Part shown: positions 35,250-43,447 of the stretch, in pieces | How the letters are laid out: every line of letters begins with the position of its first letter | How positions within the stretch are numbered: the first letter of the stretch is position 1 | Assembly (NCBI RefSeq): GCF_018449545.1 | Contig: NZ_JAAVUR010000003.1 | Location: 124,001-188,000 of the forward strand | Reading direction: 5' to 3' | From: Granulicella sp. dw_53 | GTDB lineage: Bacteria; Acidobacteriota; Terriglobia; Terriglobales; Acidobacteriaceae | DNA length: 64,000 nt | The notes under the pieces: model-generated | The model's input: only the letters and a program-made list of their open reading frames with translations | Database searches by the model: none | What the model was told of the DNA's origin: nothing | Program-made: the position numbers and the translations under genes

Positions 35250-38200
35250 ATGACAGAGCAGTGGAAGTCCACATTTAGAGCGATTGGAGACGACAGAGGT
35301 TTCGACCTACCGCGGGTTGCGCGGCAGGAGGAGGCTTTGTTGGCGATGCCGAATCCAGCGTCGGCGCAAGCTCTACCGGAAGAAGACGTTGAGTTTGAGG
35401 ACGCGGAGGCGGCGGTCGAGAGGCTCGATTCCTGGTCTGGACAGCCTTTCGAGTTAGCGTTAACGCAGAGGCACCCGGCGCTGCTGACCGATACTCCTGA
35501 GGGTGAGCCGCTGGCTTCCCTGCTGGGTCGACCGTGGGAGCTGACGCAATTCCTGCGAGTCTCGATTGGCCTGGCTGTTTCGCTTGGCCGCTTTCACGAG
35601 CAAGGACTGGTTCACAAGGACATTAAGCCCTCGAACTTCCTGGTCAACAAGAGGACGGGCGAGGCGTGGCTGATGGGCTTCGGAATCACGACCCACTTCA
35701 CGCGCGAGGTACAGCCGCTGGGGCCTCCCTCGGTGATTGCCGGAACGCTTGCGTACATGGCGCCTGAGCAGACCGGCCGCGTCAACCGGTCGATCGACTC
35801 GCGAAGCGATCTGTATGCTTTCGGCATCACGCTGTACGAGATGCTGACCGGAGTGTTGCCTTTTACGGCCTCCGATCCGATGGAGTGGATCCATTGCCAT
35901 GTCGCGAGACATCCGGTGCCGGTGAACGAGCGAGTGGATGGAGTTCCGGCTACCATCTCCGCGATCATCTCGAAGCTGATGTGCAAGAACGCGGAGGACA
36001 GGTACCAGACGGCCTCCGGCGTCGAGGTGGATCTACGGAGATGTCTGACGGAGTGGGAGACGAGCAGGAAGATCACCCCGTTCCCGCTGGCCGCGCATGA
36101 TGTTCCGGACCGGATGTTGATCCCGGAGAGATTGTATGGACGCGAGCCGGAGATCAACCGACTGCTGGAGGCGTTCTATCGCGTCCTGGCTTCGGGAAGA
36201 TCTGAACTGGTCCTGGTGTCGGGATATTCCGGTATCGGCAAGTCGTCTGTGGTGAACGAGCTGGATAAGGCGCTGATCTCCCGGCAGGGTCTCTTCGCAA
36301 CCGGGAAGGTCGACCGATACCAACGCGACGTCCCCTATGCCACTCTCGGTCATGCTCTCCGCGGTCTCGTTCTTCGGATTCTGAGCCAGAGCGATACGGA
36401 ACTGGCGCGATGGAGCGCATTGCTTCAGGAGGCCGTGGGGGCGAACGGCCAACTCATCGTCAACCTTATTCCTGAGGTCGAACTGATCTTAGGGAGACAG
36501 GCTCCTCTTCAGACGTTGCCGCCGCGGGATTCGCAGAACCGCTTTCAGATGGTGCTACGGCGGTTTCTCTGCGCGTTTGCCCAGCCGGAGCATCCACTCA
36601 TACTCTTTCTTGACGATCTGCAATGGCTGGACATGGCGACGCTGGATCTGATGCGTCAACTGATGACGGGCCCAGAGGTGGGATATCTGTTGTTGGTTGG
36701 AGCGTATCGGAGTAACGAGGTCGACCGCTCGCATCCGCTGATGCGGGCTGTGACGGCGATCCGGGAGACCGAGGTTGAGGTAGAAGAGATCGCATTGGAG
36801 CCGCTGGAGCTGAAGGTGATTGGAGAGCTCGTCTCCGACACACTGCACTGCGAAGGCGCGCATGTCGATCCTTTGACCGCTCTTGTCTTCGAGAAGACGG
36901 GCGGCAATCCATTCTTCGCGGTGCAGTTTCTAAGTACGCTGGCCGAGGAGAGACTGATCGCCTTTGACCCCAAGGCGGGCGCCTGGACATGGGACCTGGA
37001 AGGTATCCGGGCCAAGAACTATACGGACAACGTCGTCAACCTGATGATTGAGAAGTTGAACCGCCTGCCTGTGGTTACGCGGGAGGTTCTAAAACAGCTT
37101 GCCTGCCTTGGAAACAGTGCCGAGGTCGCAACGCTGGCTCTCGTTGTGGAGGTATCGGAGGAGAGGATTCACTCGGTCCTGTGGGAGGCAGTGAATGTAG
37201 GGCTGGTCTTCCGGCAGGATAGCGCCTATTCGTTTTTACACGACCGGATTCAAGAGGCGGCCTACGCGCTGGTTCCTAAGGAAGAGAGAGCGGAGACCCA
37301 TCTTCGTACTGGCAAGTTGCTGCTAGAGAAGATACCGGCAGAGCGACGAGAGGAGATGATCTTCACGATCGTCAATCAACTGAACCGCGGCGCAAAGCTG
37401 CTGCACTCCACCGAGGAGTGCGAGCAGACCGCAGGGTTGAACCTGATTGCGGCCAATCGCGCCAAGGCAGCGACGGCTTATTCTTCAGCCTTGACCTATC
37501 TTGCGACGGGACGATCTTTGCTGACGGAGGATTGCGGGGAGTACTGCACTCAACTAGCTTTCGCGATCGAACTCAACCGGGCCGAATGCGAGTTCATTAT
37601 CGGCGATCTGGTTCATGCAGAGGATCGACTCACCGCATTGTCGCAAGATGCGACGACCCTGGTGGATCGAGCTGCCGTGACACGCCTGCGCGTTGCGCTC
37701 TACACGACCTTAGGCCGCTCCGATGAGGCTCTCGAGACGGGTCTTGCGTACCTGCGGCATGTTGGGGTGGAGTGGTCGTCCCACCCGACAGACGAGGAAG
37801 TTCGTAAGGAGTATGAGCTGCTGCAGCGCCTGCTTGGAGATCGAGAGATCGATGAGCTGCTGGATCTACCCCTGATGGAAGATCCAGATTGGCGAGCGAC
37901 GATGGAGGTCTTTGTAGAGGTCTCGCCGACGGCCCGATTCGCCGATGAAAATCTACACCACATCCTTCTGCTGCGTGTGGCGAATTTCAGCCTGGAGCAT
38001 GGCAACTGCGATGCGTCCTGCTACTCCTATGCTTGTCTCACCAAGGTGCTGGGGCACCGATTCGGTGACTTTCGGTCGGGATACCTGTTCGGCAAGCTGG
38101 GTGTCGAGCTGGCGGAGCAGAAGGGGCTCGATCGATTTAAAGCCCGCGTCTTCATGTGCTTTGGGGCCCTGGTTCTACCGTGGATGAAGAACGTGCTGAC

Positions 38201-41069
38201 CGGCCAGGAGTGGATACGACGCGCCTTTGAGACGGCGAACGCCATGGGCGATCCGATCTTCGCTGCCTACAGCACGAAGAATCTGGTCACGAACCTGCTG
38301 GTCTCGGGGGTTCCGCTCGCGGAGGTTCAGAGAGAGGCCGAGGATGGCCTTGGGTTTGCGCGGAAGACAAAGTTCGGCTTCGTCATCTCCCGATTTGTCG
38401 GACAGCTCACGCTTATCTACGCGCTACGTGGACTGGCTTCGAATGCTGTCTTCTCCGAAGATGAGTGTTGGGAGGAGATCGAGTTCGAACAGCACATTAC
38501 GAAGAGGCCGCAGTTGGCGTTTTCCGCTTGCTGCTATTGGACCCATAAGCTGCAGGCGCTCTTCTTCGCTGGTGATTTCGCGGGCGCAGTAGAGGCGGCG
38601 ATCAAGGCACGGTCTCTTCTGTGGACGACGGAGTCGTTCCTGGAGTCGGCTGAATATCATTTCTATAGTGCATTGGCGCGAGCGGCGGCCTGCGATAGCG
38701 ATTCTGCTGAGCGACAACAAGAGCACTTCGAAGAACTCTTTCTGCACTCCGCACAGCTTGCTATCTGGGCGAAGAACTGTCCGGAGAACTTCGAGGGCCG
38801 CGCGGCTCTTGTTGCGGCCGAGATTGCACGCCTGGAAGGGCGCGCATTGGACGCGCAGCAGCTTTATGAGGATGCGATTCGGTTGGGACGCGACGCGGGC
38901 TTCATCCAGGATGCGGCCGTGGCCAATGAGCTGGCGGGGCGGTTCTATACGGCGCGCGGATTCGAGGTGATCGCGCAAGCTTATCTGCGAAACGCGCGCG
39001 ACTACTATATTCGATGGGGAGCTGATGGCAAGGTACAGCAGCTCGACCGAGTCTATCCGTATCTACAGCAGGAGCAAGCCGGACTTAGCGCCACGGCTAC
39101 GATTGGAACGCCGGTAGAGCATCTGGATCTTGCGACGGTCGTGAGGGCTTCACAGGCTGTCTCGGGCGAGATCCTCGTCGAGAGCTTGATTCAAACGCTG
39201 ATGAAGATCGCGATCGAGCATGCGGGGGCAGAACGAGCGCTTTTAATTCTTCCGCAGGACGATGCACAAAGCATCGAGGCAGAGGCCACGACTGCCAGGG
39301 ATGGCATCACGGTCCAGTTCGTGGGGCGAAGTCCTACGGCTGCGGATCTGCCGGAGTCGGTGCTCAAGTATGTGGTTCGCACGCAGGAGACCGTGATTCT
39401 GGACGATGCGTTGGCTCCGAATCTCTTCTCTGCCGATAGCTACACTGCGCAGAATCCTGTGCGCTCGATCCTTTGTCTGCCGCTGGTGAAGCGGGCGACG
39501 GTCGTGGGTGTTCTGTATCTGGAGAATGCTACGACGTCCCATGTGTTTACGCCGGATCGGGTGGAGATACTGAAGCTGCTAACTTCGCAGGCCGCGATTT
39601 CGATGGAGAACGCACGGCTCTACACGGATCTGCGGGAGTCGGAGGATCGGCTGCGGCTGGCGATCGATACCATTCCTACGATCGTTTGGAGCAGTCTGCC
39701 GAACGGGCATGCTGATTTTCTCAATCGACGGTGGGAGGAGTACACGGGCTTGCCGTACCAGCAGGGATTCGATCGAGGGTGGGCGGCGACGATTCATCCT
39801 GATGATCTGCAAGGATTGATAGACGCCAAGAAAGATGCCTTCGAGGAGGGTAAGCCCTTCGCGAAGGAGGTTCGTATACGGCGTGCCGATGGGGTGTATC
39901 GGTACTTTCTGAACCGGGCTCTACCGTTGCGGGATGAGTCCGGAAAGATTGTGAAGTGGTATGGAACTAATACCGATATCGAAGATCGTAAGCGGGCAGA
40001 GGAAGCGTTGCAGACGGCTTATGAAGAGATCAGGGAACTGAAGGACGAGCTCTATCGAGAGAACATCGCTCTGAAAGAGGAGATCAACCGGTCGTCCATG
40101 TTTGAAGAGATTATCGGCAATTCTCCTGCGCTGCAGAGCGTGCTCAATCGGGTGGCGAAGGTCGCGCCCACTGACTCTACGGTTTTGATTACGGGAGAGA
40201 CCGGGACGGGGAAGGAGCTGGTGGCACGCGCTATCCATAAGGCCTCGAACCGTTCTGAGCGGGCTTTCGTGAGCGTGAATTGCGCGGCTATTCCGCAGGC
40301 TTTGATTGCGTCGGAGCTGTTCGGCCATGAGAAGGGGGCGTTCACTGGAGCGCAGCAACGTCGTCTAGGGCGATTTGAGCTGGCCGACGGAGGGACGATT
40401 CTGCTAGATGAAGTCGGTGAACTTCCGATGGAGACGCAGATCTCTCTGCTGCGGGTTTTGCAGGAGCGCCAATTTGAACGAGTGGGTGGGAACAGGCCGA
40501 TTCGCACTCATGTAAGGGTGATCACGGCTACTAACCGGAATCTGCAGGCTGCTGTTGCGGACGGTACGTTTCGCAGCGATCTGTTCTATCGGCTTAATGT
40601 CTTTCCGATTGAGATTCCTCCCTTGAGAGAGCGCAAAGAGGATATCGCTATGCTGGTCGAGTACTTTATCGACCGCCTGGCTAGGAAGGCGGGAAAGAAG
40701 ATCAGCAGGATCAAGAAGACGACGATGGATCGACTTCTGTCCTATCCGTGGCCGGGGAACATTCGCGAGTTGCAGAACGTGATCGAACGATCGTTGATCG
40801 TCTGCGAGACGGAGGATTTCACGATCGATGAGAGCTGGCTGGATGTGGGTGCGGGTCCAGCGCCTACGCTGCAGGTCGATGCTCCCGTAGCACAGACGGC
40901 TTCCACGAAGTCTCAGGAGAGAGAGATTATTGAGGCGGCCTTGGCTAAGTGCGATGGCCGGGTATCGGGACCGTTAGGTGCTGCGGTGAGGCTGAATATG
41001 CCAGCTTCTACGCTTGATTACAAGATTCGAACGCTGAAGATTAATAAGAACCGGTTCAAAGGCGGATAG
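35250..41069 (+). CDS. Giant pseudokinase-ATPase-GAF-PAS-sigma54 activator
   Basis: A 1939-residue regulator. An N-terminal Ser/Thr kinase-like domain (about 40-290) has HKDIKPSN near residue 120, but the metal-binding DFG is GFG (LMGFGITT, about residue 140) and the VAIK lysine lobe is not evident, so it is probably a pseudokinase. A STAND-type ATPase follows, with Walker A GYSGIGKS near 324, then a long helical region (about 700-1280), a GAF domain (about 1290-1460) and a PAS domain (about 1463-1583). The sigma54 AAA+ domain (about 1616-1850) has GETGTGKE and an intact GAFTGA loop, with a Fis-type HTH at the end. Related proteins usually end in a histidine kinase; here the output is sigma54 activation. 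A sigma54 promoter lies 108 bases downstream. Confidence 0.9.
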   Translation: MTEQWKSTFRAIGDDRGFDLPRVARQEEALLAMPNPASAQALPEEDVEFEDAEAAVERLDSWSGQPFELALTQRHPALLTDTPEGEPLASLLGRPWELTQFLRVSIGLAVSLGRFHEQGLVHKDIKPSNFLVNKRTGEAWLMGFGITTHFTREVQPLGPPSVIAGTLAYMAPEQTGRVNRSIDSRSDLYAFGITLYEMLTGVLPFTASDPMEWIHCHVARHPVPVNERVDGVPATISAIISKLMCKNAEDRYQTASGVEVDLRRCLTEWETSRKITPFPLAAHDVPDRMLIPERLYGREPEINRLLEAFYRVLASGRSELVLVSGYSGIGKSSVVNELDKALISRQGLFATGKVDRYQRDVPYATLGHALRGLVLRILSQSDTELARWSALLQEAVGANGQLIVNLIPEVELILGRQAPLQTLPPRDSQNRFQMVLRRFLCAFAQPEHPLILFLDDLQWLDMATLDLMRQLMTGPEVGYLLLVGAYRSNEVDRSHPLMRAVTAIRETEVEVEEIALEPLELKVIGELVSDTLHCEGAHVDPLTALVFEKTGGNPFFAVQFLSTLAEERLIAFDPKAGAWTWDLEGIRAKNYTDNVVNLMIEKLNRLPVVTREVLKQLACLGNSAEVATLALVVEVSEERIHSVLWEAVNVGLVFRQDSAYSFLHDRIQEAAYALVPKEERAETHLRTGKLLLEKIPAERREEMIFTIVNQLNRGAKLLHSTEECEQTAGLNLIAANRAKAATAYSSALTYLATGRSLLTEDCGEYCTQLAFAIELNRAECEFIIGDLVHAEDRLTALSQDATTLVDRAAVTRLRVALYTTLGRSDEALETGLAYLRHVGVEWSSHPTDEEVRKEYELLQRLLGDREIDELLDLPLMEDPDWRATMEVFVEVSPTARFADENLHHILLLRVANFSLEHGNCDASCYSYACLTKVLGHRFGDFRSGYLFGKLGVELAEQKGLDRFKARVFMCFGALVLPWMKNVLTGQEWIRRAFETANAMGDPIFAAYSTKNLVTNLLVSGVPLAEVQREAEDGLGFARKTKFGFVISRFVGQLTLIYALRGLASNAVFSEDECWEEIEFEQHITKRPQLAFSACCYWTHKLQALFFAGDFAGAVEAAIKARSLLWTTESFLESAEYHFYSALARAAACDSDSAERQQEHFEELFLHSAQLAIWAKNCPENFEGRAALVAAEIARLEGRALDAQQLYEDAIRLGRDAGFIQDAAVANELAGRFYTARGFEVIAQAYLRNARDYYIRWGADGKVQQLDRVYPYLQQEQAGLSATATIGTPVEHLDLATVVRASQAVSGEILVESLIQTLMKIAIEHAGAERALLILPQDDAQSIEAEATTARDGITVQFVGRSPTAADLPESVLKYVVRTQETVILDDALAPNLFSADSYTAQNPVRSILCLPLVKRATVVGVLYLENATTSHVFTPDRVEILKLLTSQAAISMENARLYTDLRESEDRLRLAIDTIPTIVWSSLPNGHADFLNRRWEEYTGLPYQQGFDRGWAATIHPDDLQGLIDAKKDAFEEGKPFAKEVRIRRADGVYRYFLNRALPLRDESGKIVKWYGTNTDIEDRKRAEEALQTAYEEIRELKDELYRENIALKEEINRSSMFEEIIGNSPALQSVLNRVAKVAPTDSTVLITGETGTGKELVARAIHKASNRSERAFVSVNCAAIPQALIASELFGHEKGAFTGAQQRRLGRFELADGGTILLDEVGELPMETQISLLRVLQERQFERVGGNRPIRTHVRVITATNRNLQAAVADGTFRSDLFYRLNVFPIEIPPLRERKEDIAMLVEYFIDRLARKAGKKISRIKKTTMDRLLSYPWPGNIRELQNVIERSLIVCETEDFTIDESWLDVGAGPAPTLQVDAPVAQTASTKSQEREIIEAALAKCDGRVSGPLGAAVRLNMPASTLDYKIRTLKINKNRFKGG

Positions 41070-41177
41070 CTTTTCAAAATGGAAGCGGCTTTTCGTGTTC
41101 ACGATTTTTTGGGGAATTTTTGGTGAATGAACGTGTACACCGTTTGTGATCTTCAGCGATATCAGTGGTTTACGATT

Positions 41178-41193
41178 TGGCACTCATATTGCT
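41178..41193 (+). promoter_or_regulatory. Sigma54 (-24/-12) promoter
   Basis: TGGCACTCATATTGCT matches the sigma54 consensus TGGCACGNNNNTTGCW with one mismatch (T for G at position 7) and exact spacing between GG and GC. It lies just after the sigma54 activator gene, in front of a small ORF and an ECF sigma gene, so it is a likely target of that activator. Confidence 0.75.
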
Positions 41194-41228
41194 TCAGTAA
41201 AGCCGAGACTGTCGTTCAAGGGAGCTAC

Positions 41229-41381
41229 GTGAAAAAACAGTTGCTGCTGAAAGCCTTCGTACCGCCTATTTTTTATCCGATCGTAACTTTGTGCCAAGGT
41301 GAGTGGCTCACGGCTGACGGTCGATTTGAACACCTATCTTCAGCGCCACGGCAGATGGCTGCGCGCTACGCCGAAATTTAA
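41229..41381 (+). CDS. Small ORF (50 residues) behind the sigma54 promoter
   Basis: GTG at 41229 is preceded by AAGGGAGCTAC, a good ribosome-binding site, 36 bases after the sigma54 promoter. The peptide starts basic and hydrophobic (VKKQLLLKAFVPPIFYPIVT) and has one Cys. It could be a precursor peptide, a leader peptide or a regulatory ORF; nothing in the sequence decides this. A hairpin follows its stop (ATCTCC...GGAGAT, 41386-41410). Confidence 0.45.
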   Translation: MKKQLLLKAFVPPIFYPIVTLCQGEWLTADGRFEHLSSAPRQMAARYAEI

Positions 41382-41523
41382 CCTCATCTCCCCTCTTCTG
41401 AGAGGAGATAGCCCCCAGCGTGTCGCGTGGAATGCGTCACTGCGCAACAGAAGGTTGTCTTGCGTGAGTTTGAAAGCAAGAGACGCAGGCCGACTCCGCA
41501 TTCATTCTAGAGAAGGATTGGGC

Positions 41524-42120
41524 ATGCATTGGAATTGTAATTCGAGCTACGAAGACATCGCGATAACGGAGTATCTGGATGCACTCTATGGCTATGCCAT
41601 GGTTCTGACCCGGAACCGGAGTGAGGCGGAGGATCTCGTCCAAGAGACCTGCGTTCGCGCTATCCGAGCTATGAAATATCTGAGAGCTGATAGCAATGTA
41701 AAGAGCTGGATGCTGACCATACTGCGCAACATCTGGCTCAATCAGCTACGCAAGCAACGTACTGCTCCGAATCTGATCGAGATGGATGCGGACGAGATTA
41801 CGGCAAACGTGGTCGTCGAGCCTTCCAAGGGTCCACATGCACTGTATGTAAGCAAGCTCGAGTCAGAGCAGGTGCGCGAGGCGATCCGAAAGCTTCCTGT
41901 GGACTTCCGCGAAGTCATCTTACTGCGCGAGTACGAAGAGTTGTCCTACCAGGAGATCGCCGGCGTTTTGAATTGCCCGGTTGGAACAGTGATGTCGCGC
42001 CTCGCACGAGCTCGCTCCAAACTGCGCACGCTGCTTACGGCTACGCTACAGATTCCAAATCCGCGCGTGATGAAGACGGATCGAGGAACCTATCTCGCCG
42101 CGGCGGCGTTACGATGCTGA
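41524..42120 (+). CDS. ECF sigma factor, copy 1
   Basis: A 198-residue sigma factor with no obvious anti-sigma partner. Region 2 is visible in LYGYAMVLTRNRSEAEDLVQ, region 4 in LPVDFREVILLREYEELSYQ and VLNCPVGTVMSRLARARS. The ATG at 41524 follows AAGGATT. It is nearly identical to the sigma factor at 42630 (same length, both ending in Arg-Cys), a recent duplication. It lies downstream of the sigma54 promoter and the small ORF, so a sigma54 to ECF cascade is possible. Confidence 0.9.
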   Translation: MHWNCNSSYEDIAITEYLDALYGYAMVLTRNRSEAEDLVQETCVRAIRAMKYLRADSNVKSWMLTILRNIWLNQLRKQRTAPNLIEMDADEITANVVVEPSKGPHALYVSKLESEQVREAIRKLPVDFREVILLREYEELSYQEIAGVLNCPVGTVMSRLARARSKLRTLLTATLQIPNPRVMKTDRGTYLAAAALRC

Positions 42121-42418
42121 TTTAGTCCGGTACGGAGGTTCCACGCTTCCAACGCCGCCACTCACGATATCCATGCGCTGTTCGCTTCCGTTGATATCGG
42201 CATGCTGTTTGAAGTGAGAGTGATTGAACATGAAGTGCACGACGTTATCCTGCGAGGCGGGACGGCGTTGTGCGTTTCGTCGTGCAGAGAGCTAACTTTT
42301 TAGTTTATAAGCTATTTCATGCGTAGCGACAATCCGATGACAATATCGGGACAATATTCTGACACATGGTGATCGCCCACGTAACACACTGATGGTGGGA
42401 GTTTGCTGAGCCTGAATG
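42121..42418. other. Intergenic region upstream of the radical SAM remnant
   Basis: Holds the first array of four 11-bp repeats (42328-42371, listed separately). No gene that I believe is present, although an open frame without a clear start crosses 42121-42305. Confidence 0.4.
42328..42371 (+). promoter_or_regulatory. Four 11-bp direct repeats (GACAAT-type), array 1
   Basis: GACAATCCGAT, GACAATATCGG, GACAATATTCT and GACACATGGTG follow one another without gaps, so the GACA unit recurs exactly every 11 bases. On the other strand this is TGTC every 11 bases, the spacing of PhoB/OmpR-type half-sites. An almost identical array lies at 43357-43400. Confidence 0.65.
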
Positions 42419-42620
42419 ATGCCGAAATCCATTTCTTCGCGAATGAAAACTGTATCCTTCTTCCCGCTTCTCTCCAGGGCAAAGACGACAGTGGAAGTCA
42501 TAGCCCTGACAGACCCAACCCCGGCAGTCGTACGGAACAGGAACAGAAGATAACTCTCGTCGATTCGACGATCGCGCAGATTCGAGGAGAAGCGTGCTCG
42601 AAGAGGTTCGCGATACAAAA
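42419..42620 (+). pseudogene. Decayed copy of the start of the first radical SAM gene
   Basis: The ATG at 42419 opens MPKSISSRMKTVSFFP, matching the start of the radical SAM gene at 43448 (MPKSIPSPKKVVFFFP). Homology resumes in another frame with ITLVDSTI (true gene VTLVDSTI) and then in the DNA GTGCTCGAAGAGGTTCGCGA. Frameshifts and an internal deletion make it non-functional. It runs directly into the second sigma gene, marking a tandem duplication boundary. Confidence 0.75.
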
Positions 42621-42629
42621 GGACTAGGC

Positions 42630-43226
42630 ATGTATTGGAATTGCGATTCGAGCTACGAAGACGTTGCGGTAACGGAGAATATGGATGCACTCTATGGCTA
42701 TGCCATGATGCTAACCCGGAACAGAAGTGAAGCAGAGGATCTAGTCCAAGAGACCTGTGTTCGTGCTATCCGGGCCATACGATATCTGCGGGCCGACAGT
42801 AACGTGAAGAGCTGGATGTTGACTATCTTGCGCAACACCTGGCTGAATCAGTTGCGGAAGCAACGTACCACTCCGAATCTCATCGAGTTGGATGCGGATG
42901 AGATCACAACGAACGTCGTGGTCGAGCCTTCCAAGGGTCCCCATGCGCTCTATGTGAGCAAGCTTGAGTCGGAGCAGGTGCGCGAAGCGATCCAACAGCT
43001 TCCCATGGACTTCCGCGAGGTGATCCTATTGCGCGAATATGAAGAGCTCTCCTACCAGGAGATCGCCCATGTTCTGGACTGCCCGGTTGGAACGGTGATG
43101 TCCAGGCTCGCTCGCGCGCGCGCCAAACTTCGAGCTTTGCTTATGGCCACGCTACAAATTTCGAGGCCACGCATGAAGGTCGACCGCGTATCGTACAGTT
43201 CCACCCCTGTGCCAGCACGGTGCTGA
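42630..43226 (+). CDS. ECF sigma factor, copy 2
   Basis: A 198-residue paralogue of the sigma factor at 41524, starting at ATG 42630 (AGGACTAGGC upstream). Regions 2 and 4 are intact (LYGYAMMLTRNRSEAEDLVQ, VLDCPVGTVMSRLARARA). Differences cluster in the N-terminal ten residues and the C-terminal tail. No anti-sigma gene follows. A strong hairpin terminator begins at its stop codon, so it does not read into the radical SAM operon by default. Confidence 0.9.
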   Translation: MYWNCDSSYEDVAVTENMDALYGYAMMLTRNRSEAEDLVQETCVRAIRAIRYLRADSNVKSWMLTILRNTWLNQLRKQRTTPNLIELDADEITTNVVVEPSKGPHALYVSKLESEQVREAIQQLPMDFREVILLREYEELSYQEIAHVLDCPVGTVMSRLARARAKLRALLMATLQISRPRMKVDRVSYSSTPVPARC

Positions 43227-43256
43227 CTTCATATGCTGGATCCAGCATATGCGGTC
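43223..43256 (+). terminator. Intrinsic terminator after sigma copy 2
   Basis: CTGAC, then the 22-base perfect palindrome built from CATATGCTGGA and its complement (43230-43251), then GTCAG, followed by TTTT. The stem begins at the stop codon of the sigma gene. Confidence 0.7.
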
Positions 43257-43332
43257 AGTTTTCCGCTGGTCGTGTCTGTTCCTGCGTGTGTGGTTCTACA
43301 GAATTTCACATAGAATGCAGCGAAGAATTCAG

Positions 43333-43400
43333 CCCTCTCCCTTTGGGTGGGAGAGGGACAATCCGATGACAATATCGGGACAATACCCTGACACACGGCA
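43333..43400 (+). promoter_or_regulatory. Hairpin plus second array of 11-bp repeats before the radical SAM operon
   Basis: CCCTCTCCC/GGGAGAGGG forms a perfect 9-base stem (43333-43357). It is followed by GACAATCCGAT, GACAATATCGG, GACAATACCCT and GACACACGGCA (43357-43400), nearly identical to array 1. It sits 48 bases before the first radical SAM gene, so it is probably the control region of the biosynthetic operon. Confidence 0.6.
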
Positions 43401-43447
43401 ATGCTTAACAGCACACACTGAGATTGGGAGCGTGCTGAGTCCAACCG

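Noticed and set aside
41085..41120. Terminator after the sigma54 activator gene (CGTG/CACG then T-run)
   Set aside because: The stem is only four to five bases with a two-base loop, too weak to call.
42350..42420. Second sigma54 promoter before the radical SAM remnant (TGG...TTGCTG)
   Set aside because: The spacing between the GG and GC elements is one base short, and the matching site at 43415-43440 is worse.
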